Part shown: piece after piece, positions 26,428-36,485 of the stretch
How the letters are laid out: each line of letters begins with the position of its first letter
Numbering within the stretch: position 1 is the first letter of the stretch
DNA from: Aurantiacibacter poecillastricola
GTDB taxonomy: Bacteria; Pseudomonadota; Alphaproteobacteria; Sphingomonadales; Sphingomonadaceae
Assembly: GCF_030730945.1 (NCBI RefSeq)
Contig: NZ_JAVAMS010000002.1
Coordinates: 1,054,001 to 1,118,000 of the forward strand
DNA length: 64,000 nucleotides
Direction: 5' to 3'
Notes under the pieces: model-generated
The model's input: the letters and a program-made list of their open reading frames with translations, nothing else
What the model was told of the DNA's origin: nothing
Database searches by the model: none
Translations under genes and position numbers: made by a program

Positions 26428-27204
26428 TTACAGAAGCCAGGCGTCCAGCACGGCGAACAGGCTGGTTGCCGTCAATACCGTGGCGACCATGAACAGCAGC
26501 CAGCGCGGATTGATGCGGCTAGCCAGGATCGCTCCGATGGGAGCCGCCAGCATGCCGCCGATGATCAGGCCGATCACTGCATGTGTAAAAGCGGCCAGGC
26601 CCAGCGTGATCAGGAAGGTGATGGAAACCGCCAGGGTAAGCAGGAACTCCGCCGAATTGACCGTCCCTATCGTGGTGCGCGGGTCGCCGCCCTGCACCAG
26701 CAGGTTCGATGTGACGACCGGGCCCCAGCCCCCGCCGCCCGCACTGTCCAGGAACCCGCCGATAAAGGCGAGCGGACGCGTGTAGCGCGGATCCTTGAAG
26801 CGCGGCCAGCGCCCGAACAGTATGGCCTTGTAGAACAGGAAGATGCCGATCCCGGCCAGGTAGAGCATGACGAACGGCCGCGCCGCCGAGGCGTCCACGC
26901 TCGACAGGACATAGGCGCCCAGAACGCCCGCGATGACGCCGGCGGGCGCGAGGCGCCAGAACAGCGGCCAGTCGATATTCCTGCGCCAGAGGTGGCTGGC
27001 ACCGGAGGTCCCGGTCGTGAACACCTCGACCAGATGGACGCTGGCAGAAGCCGTGGCGGGGGGAACGCCGAGGACGCTGACAAGCATGGTCTGGGTGATG
27101 ACCCCGAAAGCCATGCCAAGCGCGCCATCCACGATCTGCGCGGCAAACCCGACGAGGATGAAAGGAAGCAAGTCTGCCGCAAGCGGCGCAATCGCATCGA
27201 ACAT
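26428..27204 (-). CDS. TauE/SafE family membrane permease
   Basis: The 258-residue protein has about eight hydrophobic segments in two repeats, each with the family's Gly-rich motif (GFAAQIVDGALGMAFG near the start; FIGGFLDSAGGGGWGP in the second half). The family exports sulfite, sulfoacetate or other organosulfonates. No sulfur genes are adjacent to support a particular substrate. It lies downstream of groEL on the same strand but is separated by the strong groEL terminator, so it likely has its own promoter. Confidence 0.85.
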   Translation of the reverse strand: MFDAIAPLAADLLPFILVGFAAQIVDGALGMAFGVITQTMLVSVLGVPPATASASVHLVEVFTTGTSGASHLWRRNIDWPLFWRLAPAGVIAGVLGAYVLSSVDASAARPFVMLYLAGIGIFLFYKAILFGRWPRFKDPRYTRPLAFIGGFLDSAGGGGWGPVVTSNLLVQGGDPRTTIGTVNSAEFLLTLAVSITFLITLGLAAFTHAVIGLIIGGMLAAPIGAILASRINPRWLLFMVATVLTATSLFAVLDAWLL

Positions 27205-27350
27205 AGACGTTAACCTATGAAGGACACGAAACGCCCGAAAGCGCGTCTATGTCAGCCGGAGCCAACCGGATTGTCGCCAGATACGGGGATGTTGTGCGCC
27301 GCACAATACGAATTCGCATGGCGGGGAAACGAAGGTCCCGTTGTGGGACG

Positions 27351-27389
27351 AAATAAAAAGACAGGCGCGTCCTTGCGAACGCGCCTGTC
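27351..27389 (-). terminator. Rho-independent terminator of groESL
   Basis: An 11-bp perfect stem (27360-27370 with 27379-27389, GACAGGCGCGT) and an 8-base loop are followed on the minus strand by TTTTTATTT (27351-27359). It begins 27 bases after the groEL stop. Confidence 0.9.
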
Positions 27390-27415
27390 CGGCTTTCCAG
27401 GAGAATGGGCGACCG

Positions 27416-29083
<1,668 letters not shown>

Positions 29084-29398
29084 CTACGCCGCCTTGCGGA
29101 CTTCGGCGGTTGGCTCGATGATGCCGAGAATGTCGCTCTCCTTCATGATGAGCAGGTCCTCGCCATCGATGCGGACTTCGGTGCCGGACCACTTCCCGAA
29201 CAGGATGCGGTCGCCGGCGTTCACGGCCGGTTCGATCAGCTTGCCCGAATCGTCACGCGCGCCCGGTCCGACGGCGACGACTTCGCCCTCCATCGGCTTT
29301 TCCTTCGCGGTGTCGGGAATGATGATGCCGCCAGCGGTCTTTTCCTCCGCTTCGATACGGCGAACCAGCACGCGATCGTGCAAGGGACGGAAATTCAT
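29084..29398 (-). CDS. groES: Co-chaperonin GroES
   Basis: The lid of the GroEL chamber. [27 protein letters not shown] contains the mobile loop, and [17 protein letters not shown] follows. At 104 residues it is slightly longer than the usual 95-97, because of a C-terminal extension ending in EVRKAA. A GGAGG ribosome-binding site precedes the ATG at 29398. Confidence 0.97.
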   Translation of the reverse strand: MNFRPLHDRVLVRRIEAEEKTAGGIIIPDTAKEKPMEGEVVAVGPGARDDSGKLIEPAVNAGDRILFGKWSGTEVRIDGEDLLIMKESDILGIIEPTAEVRKAA

Positions 29399-29467
29399 AC
29401 ATAACCTCCATCAAAAGCGAAATGTGTTGGGTGTCTCCCCCGGGTGATCCAGCGGAAGACGGGGAAA

Positions 29468-29496
29468 AAATATGTGGCGAAAAATCCGCCTTCAAG
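29468..29496 (-). promoter_or_regulatory. Candidate heat-shock (sigma-32) promoter of groESL
   Basis: On the minus strand CTTGAA (29491-29496) is followed after 16 bases by CATATTT (29468-29474), close to alphaproteobacterial RpoH promoters. It lies about 70 bases upstream of groES and just downstream of the CIRCE-like repeat. Confidence 0.5.
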
Positions 29497-29513
29497 AGCT
29501 CCCCGAAAATTTT

Positions 29514-29539
29514 TTGGCACTCTGGCGAAAGAGTGCCAG
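29514..29539 (-). promoter_or_regulatory. CIRCE-like HrcA operator
   Basis: On the minus strand CTGGCACTC and GAGTGCCAA flank an 8-base spacer. The consensus TTAGCACTC-N9-GAGTGCTAA differs at the outer bases and by one spacer base. Position upstream of groES supports an HrcA role. Confidence 0.7.
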
Positions 29540-29655
29540 CAAGCGGTCGTCAGCGCGTGTGATATCTTGACGGGGAAACCGGCCTGACCCAGAATATCTG
29601 CATCATTCGTCGTTTCTGGAGCATGCATCGAAGGCACGGAAAGGAGGAAATCGTG

Positions 29656-29805
29656 ATGCCCCAGCCCTTCTCCCGCTATCTCCACCCGTTCGACCCCGGC
29701 CGCCCGGCTTACGAACCGGAAGTCACCCGCGCGCTGATCGCTTCGTGGAACCGCCATCGCGAACCTGGCAAAGGCGCGTGCGGGGAAGGACGCAGCCGAC
29801 GATGA
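29656..29805 (+). CDS. Small hypothetical protein (49 aa) coupled to usg
   Basis: I do not recognise the family. The ATG at 29656 has AGGAGG eight bases upstream, the best ribosome-binding site in this area. The product begins MPQPFSRYLHPFDPGRPAYEP and ends in a basic tail. Its stop overlaps the usg start as ATGA, which argues that it is a real, translated leader gene. It is divergent from groES. Confidence 0.55.
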   Translation: MPQPFSRYLHPFDPGRPAYEPEVTRALIASWNRHREPGKGACGEGRSRR

Positions 29806-30074
29806 TCGATCGCGATTTCCTGGTCCAGCTGGACGGCTACGGCCTGACCACTGCCGAAATCTGCTACTGCTTTCCCGATCATCCCTCGCTGCTGCAACTG
29901 TTTGCCTGGCAGGAATACGATGCCGCGCCCGATTTCCCGGTGCTGTTCGATTTCCTCGCCCATTGGCGGCGAGAGATCGACGCACAGATCCAGTCCGTGC
30001 GGATCGCGCACGACAGGCTGATCCGCCCGGCCGAATGGAACAGCGTGGACGGCGTCATCTCCTGGAAGGGCTGA
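29802..30074 (+). CDS. usg: Usg family protein
   Basis: This is a 90-residue member of the alphaproteobacterial usg family (named for a gene upstream of the trp genes). Conserved features are LDGYGLTTAEICYCFPDHPSLLQ, WQEYD, APDFPVLFDFL and the C-terminal RLIRPAEWNSVDG. The function is unknown. A longer frame from 29745 exists, but the ATG at 29802 overlaps the small upstream gene and starts exactly at the conserved region. No trp gene is present nearby. Confidence 0.85.
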   Translation: MIDRDFLVQLDGYGLTTAEICYCFPDHPSLLQLFAWQEYDAAPDFPVLFDFLAHWRREIDAQIQSVRIAHDRLIRPAEWNSVDGVISWKG

Positions 30075-30104
30075 GGCCCCGCGGCATTTGCACGCAGCGC
30101 GGCC

Positions 30105-32534
30105 TCAGAGCGGGAAGGTCAGTTTCGCCGCCGGGCTTTCTTCCGGAATGCCAAGCACGAGCTCGTCCAGCGTCGATGCAAGGCCGAGCGCGGCCCAAGG
30201 CTGCGTCTCGGAATTGGTTTCTCCCGCGTGGACCGATGTAAGGACCTCGATCCGTCCATCCTGGCAGCGCACGGATTTCATCAGGGATTGAGTCGCGACT
30301 TCCGTAAGGCGTTCGAGGTGCCGTTTCGCCTCGTCCGATAGCTCGACAACGCCGAGGGCGACGGCTCGCCCTATCAGCCTGAAAGCGCGAAGGGCGAGCC
30401 CCAGCTTGTACGTCCAGTACCCGGTGTCGACACGGTCGTCGTCCGCCATATCCTTGCTGAGGACGAGCGTGGGGAAATCGAGCGGATTGTTGCCATAGCG
30501 GCTCGTCTTCGGGACGGCGACACGGATCGCGAGCAGGCCGCGCTCGATTGCCGCCGAAAGGTCCGCATTATCATCGACCGTGAAAGCCATGCGCGCGAGA
30601 GCGAGCAATGCCGCGCACTGACTGTCGAGTTCCGGGCGAGAGGGGTCGTCGGAAGGTCCGTTCGAGAATATTCCCGCATTATCGGACCCCGCCACGGGAA
30701 TTTCGGTCCTCAGCAACGCATTTGCAAGCCTTAGCGACGTTTCCTTGTAGCCCCCGGACGGCAGCGTCCTCGCCATCGTGTCGACCGCCAGGATGGCGAA
30801 GGCCAGGCCGCGCACGAACATGCGCTCATGAAGCCCGGGATCCTCGGGACGGACATGGTCGATATACAGCGCAAGATGGCGGTCGAACCAGGCCCGCTGC
30901 GACGAAATCTCGCCATCGTCCAGGGAACCGGTATCGCCGTCACCCTTCGCGAAGCTGAGGTAGGTCGCCATCGCATTGAGCTCGACACCCGTGTCGTAGG
31001 ACATGCTGGGATCGAGGCACCACCCCGACCGGGGCCGGGCGTTCATAAGTTGCTGATAAGTCTCGGGGAAACGATAATATCCCCCCGCGGTAAGCATGAT
31101 CTGCTGGTTCACCGTAAATGGTGCTTCGTGGCTAACGTGGGGCACCTCGTAGTGAATCTCCAGCATTTGCAGGACACCGGATTTCGAATGGCCTGCCAGA
31201 ACCATCGAAGGCCTTGCCCCTGTCCCCGTGGCGATGTGCAGCCCGACCGCATTCCCCGGTATCGTCCTGCTTTCCCAGAGGCAAAGGTAATCGATATCCC
31301 CCCTGATCAAGCCGCCCGGCGGCGAATTGCGATCTGCCACGAGCGTGCTGGATGCCTCGGCCACCTTGATCGAGCGCGAATTCCCCTCGAACGAGGATGT
31401 CACCCGGTCGAAATCGCAACGCTGGCAGGTATCGCCCCAGTCGGTGGCATAGGTAATCTTGTCCAGGCGCACGGTCTCGTGCGGACGCAGTTCGAGCGTG
31501 AAGTCGAGCACATTGCTATCGGCTTCCAGCTTCCAGTTGCACACCACTACCGCGATCTCGCGAGTGATGTCGTCAGGATCGCGGATCGTCGCGAACTGTT
31601 GCAGGACAACGGTTTCGCCGCTCCTCTCGATCGAGGAATGGAAGACGCTCTCACCAATATCGACCTGTGCGGTTCGATCGTGCCATCGAAACTTGAGGGT
31701 TCCGGGTCGGAACTCGGCCAGGGTGCGCGACCTGCCATCGTTGAACCGGATGGACTGATCGATCTGCGCGCGGGACAGATCTCCCCGGGTCGTTACGAAG
31801 GGCGTTTTCACCTCGAAGTTGCAGCGCTTGTCTCGTTCGAAAAGCAGTTCGGCCTTACCGATCCGTCGATGAATCAGCGTCGAATCGGACATTTTCCCGA
31901 TCAGGTCGATCAACTCGCTCGTCAGTTCGGGGTGCGCATCCTGCAGATGCGGCACTGCAAACATCTCGACGACCTTGGCGGCGTCGTCGCCCCAGAACCA
32001 GTGGCTGTCCATGAAGGATTCCGCGGTCTCGGACACCGCTAGGCTGCCGTATCCGGCAATCGGTTTTGCCAGGTCCTCCACCACCAGGCGGCCCATGCGG
32101 CTCATCGCGTCTTCGCGCGTGAGGCTGACTTCGGGCGGTATGGCCTCGAGTGTGACGCCCGGCCCGGCCTTCTGCCTTGCCCATTCAATCAGCTCCGCGA
32201 TTTCTTCGACGTGGGCCTCTCCAATTCCTGGCGGCAGGTCGGGGCCGGGAACGGCAGTCACAACGAAGACACCATTCATGAAGACCAGACGGCAACTGGC
32301 CAAAGCATGGAACAGGAACTGGGCGGGGTACTTTTCCAGATCGCCCTTGTGGATCACGATAGCCGCAAACTTGTCGAACGAGGTCTCCCCCAGGTCCTGG
32401 GGCGCGACGACATTGCGCAGGTCGCGGTTCAGCGGAACGGGTGCCACGATGGGCTGCCCATCGAACGTCTCTTTCAGATAATCGCGGACGGACAGCCAGA
32501 AATGGTCGTACTCAAGGGTCATCGGTTGAGGCAC
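30105..32534 (-). CDS. Large protein of unknown function (809 aa)
   Basis: I cannot name this protein. It has no signal peptide or membrane segment. Its first 110 residues (FAAIVIHKGDLEKYP, LFHALASCRLVFMNGVF) look alpha/beta and recall nucleotide-sugar or methyltransferase-like folds, without a clear motif. The middle (about 230-500) is beta-rich, with a CQRCDFDRV Cys pair. The last 270 residues are strongly helical, with repeated Leu/Ala helices resembling an (alpha/alpha) barrel of carbohydrate-active enzymes. It is a single gene, directly next to the proposed island edge. Any enzymatic role is conjecture. Confidence 0.7.
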   Translation of the reverse strand: MPQPMTLEYDHFWLSVRDYLKETFDGQPIVAPVPLNRDLRNVVAPQDLGETSFDKFAAIVIHKGDLEKYPAQFLFHALASCRLVFMNGVFVVTAVPGPDLPPGIGEAHVEEIAELIEWARQKAGPGVTLEAIPPEVSLTREDAMSRMGRLVVEDLAKPIAGYGSLAVSETAESFMDSHWFWGDDAAKVVEMFAVPHLQDAHPELTSELIDLIGKMSDSTLIHRRIGKAELLFERDKRCNFEVKTPFVTTRGDLSRAQIDQSIRFNDGRSRTLAEFRPGTLKFRWHDRTAQVDIGESVFHSSIERSGETVVLQQFATIRDPDDITREIAVVVCNWKLEADSNVLDFTLELRPHETVRLDKITYATDWGDTCQRCDFDRVTSSFEGNSRSIKVAEASSTLVADRNSPPGGLIRGDIDYLCLWESRTIPGNAVGLHIATGTGARPSMVLAGHSKSGVLQMLEIHYEVPHVSHEAPFTVNQQIMLTAGGYYRFPETYQQLMNARPRSGWCLDPSMSYDTGVELNAMATYLSFAKGDGDTGSLDDGEISSQRAWFDRHLALYIDHVRPEDPGLHERMFVRGLAFAILAVDTMARTLPSGGYKETSLRLANALLRTEIPVAGSDNAGIFSNGPSDDPSRPELDSQCAALLALARMAFTVDDNADLSAAIERGLLAIRVAVPKTSRYGNNPLDFPTLVLSKDMADDDRVDTGYWTYKLGLALRAFRLIGRAVALGVVELSDEAKRHLERLTEVATQSLMKSVRCQDGRIEVLTSVHAGETNSETQPWAALGLASTLDELVLGIPEESPAAKLTFPL

Positions 32535-32809
32535 GATCCAGATCGACTACCCTGTATCGGCAGGGGATATCCCCTCGCGATGTGGGTAGGGGCGAAGGGT
32601 ACGGACCGGCGTCCGGCGGAATAAGCGATCGGCTGTATGGGCATACGGCCAGTTATCTGCGTTCGCCTAGTCGCACAAGCGGGACTAGCGAGAGCCTTGT
32701 CGACAGCCGGCCCTGCGCGAAGACAGCAGGATTGCTCGATCCAGAGTAAGCTTACGACGTATTCAGCCCACCCAACGGTTACAGGCAGACCGTGGAGCTG
32801 AACGTATTT

Positions 32810-32826
32810 TGGTAGCGGAGGAGGGA
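32810..32826 (-). repeat. Candidate attachment site: copy of a tRNA 3' end
   Basis: Read on the minus strand, TCCCTCCTCCGCTACCA ends in CCA and looks like the T-stem/acceptor end of a tRNA (probably an elongator tRNA-Met). The rest of the tRNA is absent. Such short copies mark the far end of elements that integrate into tRNA genes. The orientation predicts that the intact tRNA lies to the right, beyond the window. Confidence 0.55.
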
Positions 32827-32884
32827 AATATAGAGAGCATATAACGTGCTGATTTACCTAATAAACTTTTTGAGTCGTCTTGCA

Positions 32885-32905
32885 AATACCCCCATCAATA
32901 CCCCC
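32885..32905. repeat. Two direct AATACCCCC repeats next to the attachment site
   Basis: AATACCCCC occurs at 32885-32893 and 32897-32905, 12 bases apart. Short repeats beside an attachment core often bind integrase arms or excisionase. No integrase gene is present in the window. Confidence 0.4.
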
Positions 32906-33018
32906 AAAATCGGACAGATGAGATAAAGCGCCTTTGGCAAACGACGACTTGTTATTCGTAGTGACTGGTAAAACGAGCGTCGGCCGTTTTTGGGCCGATC
33001 AGAAGGCGAAACGCCAGG

Positions 33019-33429
33019 TCACGATCCATGCGCCTGATCGGACATCGAGGGCATGTCATGGTCGGGCATGGATGGCATATAGTGGCCCGCATGAGGATCG
33101 GGTGTGTTGCTAGGCTGGGCATTCACCGGCGGGGGAGTGGCCGCAGGGGACGACGCTACTACCGGAGTGCTCGCCGGTCGGTCTGGTTGCCTACCGGCAG
33201 TCGCAGCTTCACCCGACCGGTTCGTGTTGGCCTCTCCAGCGGGAAAGGCAGCGTTGTCTCTTTCGCCTTCGCCAGCACCTGTGCTCTCGGTCGGCGGGGC
33301 CGTATACAGTGGCAAGGCTTCAGCTTCTGATGAAGTGTCCTGCGTCTGATCACAGGCAGCGAGCCCTAGCCCCAATGCCGCCGCAGCAAGGGGGGCAACA
33401 AACGCGTTCCGATTTGATCTGCGCATCAT
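33019..33429 (-). CDS. His/Met-rich lipoprotein, probably metal binding
   Basis: The 136-residue precursor has a lipoprotein signal ending in the lipobox LAAC (ALGLGLAACDQ). A low-complexity Pro/Ala/Ser/Thr linker follows, and then a short C-terminal tail with His and Met pairs (HAGHYMPSMPDHDMPSM). The tail resembles copper- or silver-binding segments of other proteins in this island. The start at 33429 has GAAGGA upstream; the longer frame to 33675 lies over the DUF2231 gene. It follows that gene by eight bases, so they are co-transcribed. Confidence 0.7.
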   Translation of the reverse strand: MMRRSNRNAFVAPLAAAALGLGLAACDQTQDTSSEAEALPLYTAPPTESTGAGEGERDNAAFPAGEANTNRSGEAATAGRQPDRPASTPVVASSPAATPPPVNAQPSNTPDPHAGHYMPSMPDHDMPSMSDQAHGS

Positions 33430-33437
33430 TCTATCCT

Positions 33438-34067
33438 TCAAAGCCAGGAGATACCAAGATGATTGGCACCGTGCGCAAGCTCGCCGCCCAGAAATCCCTG
33501 CACCAGCACTAGAGCGGCCATGGCAAAGATTGCGGCGCGAAACGCGGTCCGGCTCGCGGAAGCACGGCTCGCCAGATAGGCCATCGCCAGACCGAGAACC
33601 GCGATCAGCATTCCGTTCCAGCGATGAACCTGCATCGCAGTATCTCCGCCGAACCAGAGACCGGTATGGATCCAACCGAATATGGCCGCCACGACCGCCC
33701 CGGCGGCACCGGCATAAACAAGTACGCGCACTGCCGACTCTAGGCCTGTGCCCTTCCGTGCGATGACGAATAGCTCGGTGAGAGCGGCCATAAAGAACAA
33801 GGCGATCGGAAAGTGTACGGTGGCGGGATGCAGCGACTTGAGCACACCGACCACGCCCTTGTCGCCTTCGTCTGCATCTTGTCCCTTCGCCCCGTCATGA
33901 TCAGCAGCCGTGTCGCCGTGCCCCTGCGCAGCCTGGATATCTTTTGACGCCGCATCGGAGACGACAGCACTGGCCGCTTCGCCATGTTCCTCGTCGCCAT
34001 GGGCCTGGGCCGGACTTATCCAGAGCAGACTGGCGGCCACAATAGCCATGAATTGTATTCGTTTCAT
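33438..34067 (-). CDS. DUF2231 membrane protein with His/Asp-rich N-terminus
   Basis: A signal peptide (SLLWISPAQA) precedes an exported stretch rich in His, Asp and Glu (HGDEEHGE, HGDTAADHDG). Four or five membrane helices of the DUF2231 type follow, starting SLHPATVHFPIALFFMAAL. The family is common in heavy-metal islands, where it may handle metal or haem in the membrane, but no reaction is established. It forms a pair with the downstream lipoprotein gene. The 215-base gap before it contains an inverted repeat (CGTGAG at 34172, CTCACG at 34191). Confidence 0.75.
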   Translation of the reverse strand: MKRIQFMAIVAASLLWISPAQAHGDEEHGEAASAVVSDAASKDIQAAQGHGDTAADHDGAKGQDADEGDKGVVGVLKSLHPATVHFPIALFFMAALTELFVIARKGTGLESAVRVLVYAGAAGAVVAAIFGWIHTGLWFGGDTAMQVHRWNGMLIAVLGLAMAYLASRASASRTAFRAAIFAMAALVLVQGFLGGELAHGANHLGISWL

Positions 34068-34282
34068 TCTCTACGGGCTCCGGTCTTGGCGATGGTCGTG
34101 CAACCTATTGTGTCTGTAATGCTCTGCGAACCTTCATCTCTTGCGGTGATAGAGCGCGGCGATCGTCGACGCGTGAGGGTTCAAATTTTACTCACGAGAT
34201 GGTCGGACCTCCTGCCTTGCACCGCGCCCTGGTAAGAGTGTGGCCAGGCTCAGGCACAAAGCGAGAGCCCGGCCACCGCCTC

Positions 34283-34672
34283 CTAATCGTCTTGCGCCAT
34301 GTTCTCGTGAGCCGCCATCTGCTCCATCATGTCATGCATCATCATCATGTGCTGGTGACAGGCCGCCATCATATCGGCGTTGTCCCCCTGCATCATGCCC
34401 GCCATGTGTTCCTGCATTTTTGCACGATGTTCGGCCATAAGCCTTTGGCGTTCGGCAGGATCGCTCGCCGCGTGGGCCTGCTGCATCAGCGCGCGCATTT
34501 CAGCCATCTTCTCGCGGTGGGCCGTCATGGCCGCCGAATCCTGCATCATATGGCCAGCGTGTGACTGCTGCTGCGCCGCCGCTTGATCCCCGTGGTCATG
34601 CTGTTGCCGGGCCATTGCCGGGGTGGTTGCCAGGCCGGTGGCGAGCGCGAAAGCTAGAACTGTCAGTTTCAT
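34283..34672 (-). CDS. Small periplasmic His/Met-rich protein
   Basis: The 129-residue product has a signal peptide (MKLTVLAFALATGLATTPAMA). The mature part is helical and charged, with many His-Met clusters (HDHGDQ, HAGHMM, HQHMMMMHDMMEQM). This composition suggests periplasmic copper or silver binding. I know no named family. An AAGGAA ribosome-binding site supports the start at 34672. One of the five shared ECF-type promoters lies 55 bases upstream, so it belongs to the proposed metal regulon. Confidence 0.75.
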   Translation of the reverse strand: MKLTVLAFALATGLATTPAMARQQHDHGDQAAAQQQSHAGHMMQDSAAMTAHREKMAEMRALMQQAHAASDPAERQRLMAEHRAKMQEHMAGMMQGDNADMMAACHQHMMMMHDMMEQMAAHENMAQDD

Positions 34673-34726
34673 GGTCGATTTCCTTTCGTCGGTCTTGCGG
34701 TGGATGCTGTGTGCAGTCATCCTCTT

Positions 34727-34753
34727 TACGCAGCCGCCATCTCTTCCCCTCAA
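34727..34753 (-). promoter_or_regulatory. ECF-type promoter, TTGAGGG-N16-CGTA (copy 1)
   Basis: Minus strand: TTGAGGG at 34747-34753, 16 bases, CGTA at 34727-34730. It stands 54 bases before the start of the His/Met-rich protein gene. Identity and spacing are shared with four other sites in the island. Confidence 0.75.
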
Positions 34754-34895
34754 ACAATCCGCAGCAGCGGTGGGGCTGGTGGGCCGAAGCACGGCCGGTT
34801 GCAGCGGTGCTGTTTTTCGGCCACCTTTTTGAGAGAAGCCGATAACGACGAATGGGGAGTATCATGGTGCCAGCAGAGCCGTCGGAGAAGCAGTC

Positions 34896-35183
34896 GTGAG
34901 CACGGTCAATGAGAACGGCAGCTGGGATATCCCGGAGCCCGATCATGCCGATCTGGTGCAAATGCGCATTCGCCTCATTACTCTCGAGAACATAGTTCTT
35001 GGCCTTTTGTCCGGGGCGAGCGATGAACAGATCGAACAGATTAGGAAACGTGCGGACATGATCGAACCGCGCCCCGATGCGAGCCGGCACCCGCTTACCG
35101 AACTGGCAGCAGGTGACATGCGGAAATTTCTCAAACGCGCTGCTCGCATGGCCGAGTCGGAGGGCCGCGAAAATCATGACTGA
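34896..35183 (+). CDS. Hypothetical protein (95 aa)
   Basis: No family is recognised. The product is soluble and helical, with no signal peptide (DLVQMRIRLITLENIVLGLLSGASDEQIEQIRKRAD). The start is a GTG at 34896 with only a weak upstream purine run (GGAGAAG about 12 bases away). It is divergent from the His/Met-rich gene. The next gene follows within about 100 bases on the same strand. Confidence 0.5.
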   Translation: MSTVNENGSWDIPEPDHADLVQMRIRLITLENIVLGLLSGASDEQIEQIRKRADMIEPRPDASRHPLTELAAGDMRKFLKRAARMAESEGRENHD

Positions 35184-35276
35184 TCCGGGCTTTGGGGCAG
35201 CGAAGGCGCTATGCAGGAAGTGGAAATCCGGCCGCTTGCTATTTGCTGGCGCAGATTTTTCGGGCGTACCTGCAAC

Positions 35277-35717
35277 ATGACCAGAACCCATTGGCTGATC
35301 CTTATTTGCGGGAGCCTGATCGCGTTCGTCTGGGAGATTTTCCAGATGCCATTCTTCGAACCGGGTGATCTCGAACCCTTCGAGCGGACCATTCGCTGCG
35401 GCATTGCAAGCCTGGGCGATGGCGTGATCCTGCTGACAGCTTATAGCCTTGCAGGATTACGTGGCGGGCACGCGTGGCTCTGGCAAGCCGCCAAAATGCC
35501 CTATGCGATCTATTTCGGCTTCGGGCTTGTCGTCGCGATCGCCGTCGAAATGATCGCCACATCGCTTCCGGCAAACAGTTTCCTGAGCTGGCGCTACAGC
35601 GAGTTGATGCCGCAAGAGCCAGTGACGGGACTGGCGCTGATCCCGATCGCGATGTGGACGATCGTGCCCGCGCTAACGATCCTTCTGGTCCGCTTTGCCC
35701 GAGCCGAACCTGATTAA
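35277..35717 (+). CDS. Four-helix membrane protein, unknown function
   Basis: The product has four hydrophobic segments (HWLILICGSLIAFVW, then near residues 43-60, 70-90 and 115-137) and 146 residues from the ATG at 35277. An ATG at 35211 with GAAGG close upstream would add 22 polar residues. No family motif is recognised. It converges with the PepSY gene with 13 bases between stops. Confidence 0.55.
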   Translation: MTRTHWLILICGSLIAFVWEIFQMPFFEPGDLEPFERTIRCGIASLGDGVILLTAYSLAGLRGGHAWLWQAAKMPYAIYFGFGLVVAIAVEMIATSLPANSFLSWRYSELMPQEPVTGLALIPIAMWTIVPALTILLVRFARAEPD

Positions 35718-35730
35718 ACTGGGAGCGGCT

Positions 35731-36465
35731 TCAGGGGGCATTCGGCACATGTTTCGCCCGCCGCCTGATCCTGGGAAACCGGTTGGCAAGCAGGACAAAG
35801 CCCGAAACCGCGATGATTGTCCCGCCGATCCCGAACAGTAGCAGCCACCAGCTGTTGATGCGGTCGCGCTGCGTCCAGTCCATGATATGCAGCCCCCAGA
35901 TAAAATCGAACAGACGCCAGGTGTCGCTGCGGGCAGCGAGCACCGAGCCGCTCGATGCATCGATGTAGACGCGGGTATTGTCCTCATCGCCATAGGTAAT
36001 CTGCCACGCGGGGAACGGACCCCGGAATTCGGTCCCGACAGCACCTTCGATGAGGCGCGTGGTCGCTATGGTGGTTGGTGGCCCCGTCCAAGCATGGCGA
36101 GCGATGGCCTGTGCGCTCGCGCTCGAAAGAGGCGAAAGGAGAGCGCCGCTGTTCGGGTCGCGGAGCGTGACGCTTCCATCGTCCCGACGGATCTCGGTTA
36201 CTGTCCTGCCGCCGACCGCGCGCGTCGCAAGGGAAACCACCCCCTCCCTGCTATCGAGCCACTCGGGCATGGCAGCATTAGCGGGCAGAACCTCCGGTGC
36301 GCGCGAAACGACATGTTCGGACCGGACCTCTTCGATGTCGAGGAACGACATCAGCGCCCCGGTGGCCATCCATAGAAGCACCTGGACGCCGACAAAGACT
36401 GCCAGCCATTTGTGAAGCTTGCTGCCCAGCACATGCAGACGCAGCTTGAAAGAGCGTGTCGCCAA
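35731..36465 (-). CDS. PepSY-associated membrane protein
   Basis: The protein has an N-terminal membrane helix (KWLAVFVGVQVLLWMATGALMSF), a periplasmic PepSY-like region (RVYIDASSGSVLAARSDTWRLFDFIWGLHIMDW) and a second helix near the C-terminus (WWLLLFGIGGTIIAVSGFVLL). PepSY-TM proteins are often found with siderophore- or copper-related genes and may act as membrane reductases or peptidase inhibitors. It is the last gene of the cnr-like/copAB minus-strand run. Confidence 0.8.
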   Translation of the reverse strand: MATRSFKLRLHVLGSKLHKWLAVFVGVQVLLWMATGALMSFLDIEEVRSEHVVSRAPEVLPANAAMPEWLDSREGVVSLATRAVGGRTVTEIRRDDGSVTLRDPNSGALLSPLSSASAQAIARHAWTGPPTTIATTRLIEGAVGTEFRGPFPAWQITYGDEDNTRVYIDASSGSVLAARSDTWRLFDFIWGLHIMDWTQRDRINSWWLLLFGIGGTIIAVSGFVLLANRFPRIRRRAKHVPNAP

Positions 36466-36485
36466 TCGGTGTTCCCCCGATCAAA

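Larger units (their letters stand above)
32535..33018. other. Non-coding junction between backbone and metal island (484 nt)
   Basis: No gene was found. The stretch turns AT-richer after about 32,800 and holds the tRNA-3'-end copy (32810-32826), two AATACCCCC repeats (32885-32905) and an imperfect inverted repeat around 32630-32650 (GGCTGTATG against CATACGGCC). To its right the metal-related genes begin. Confidence 0.6.

Noticed and set aside
34829..34855. A possible sixth ECF promoter (TTGAGAG on the plus strand) before the gene at 34896
   Set aside because: At the 16-base spacing the sequence is ATGG rather than CGTA, and the -35 has a change. Too weak to count.
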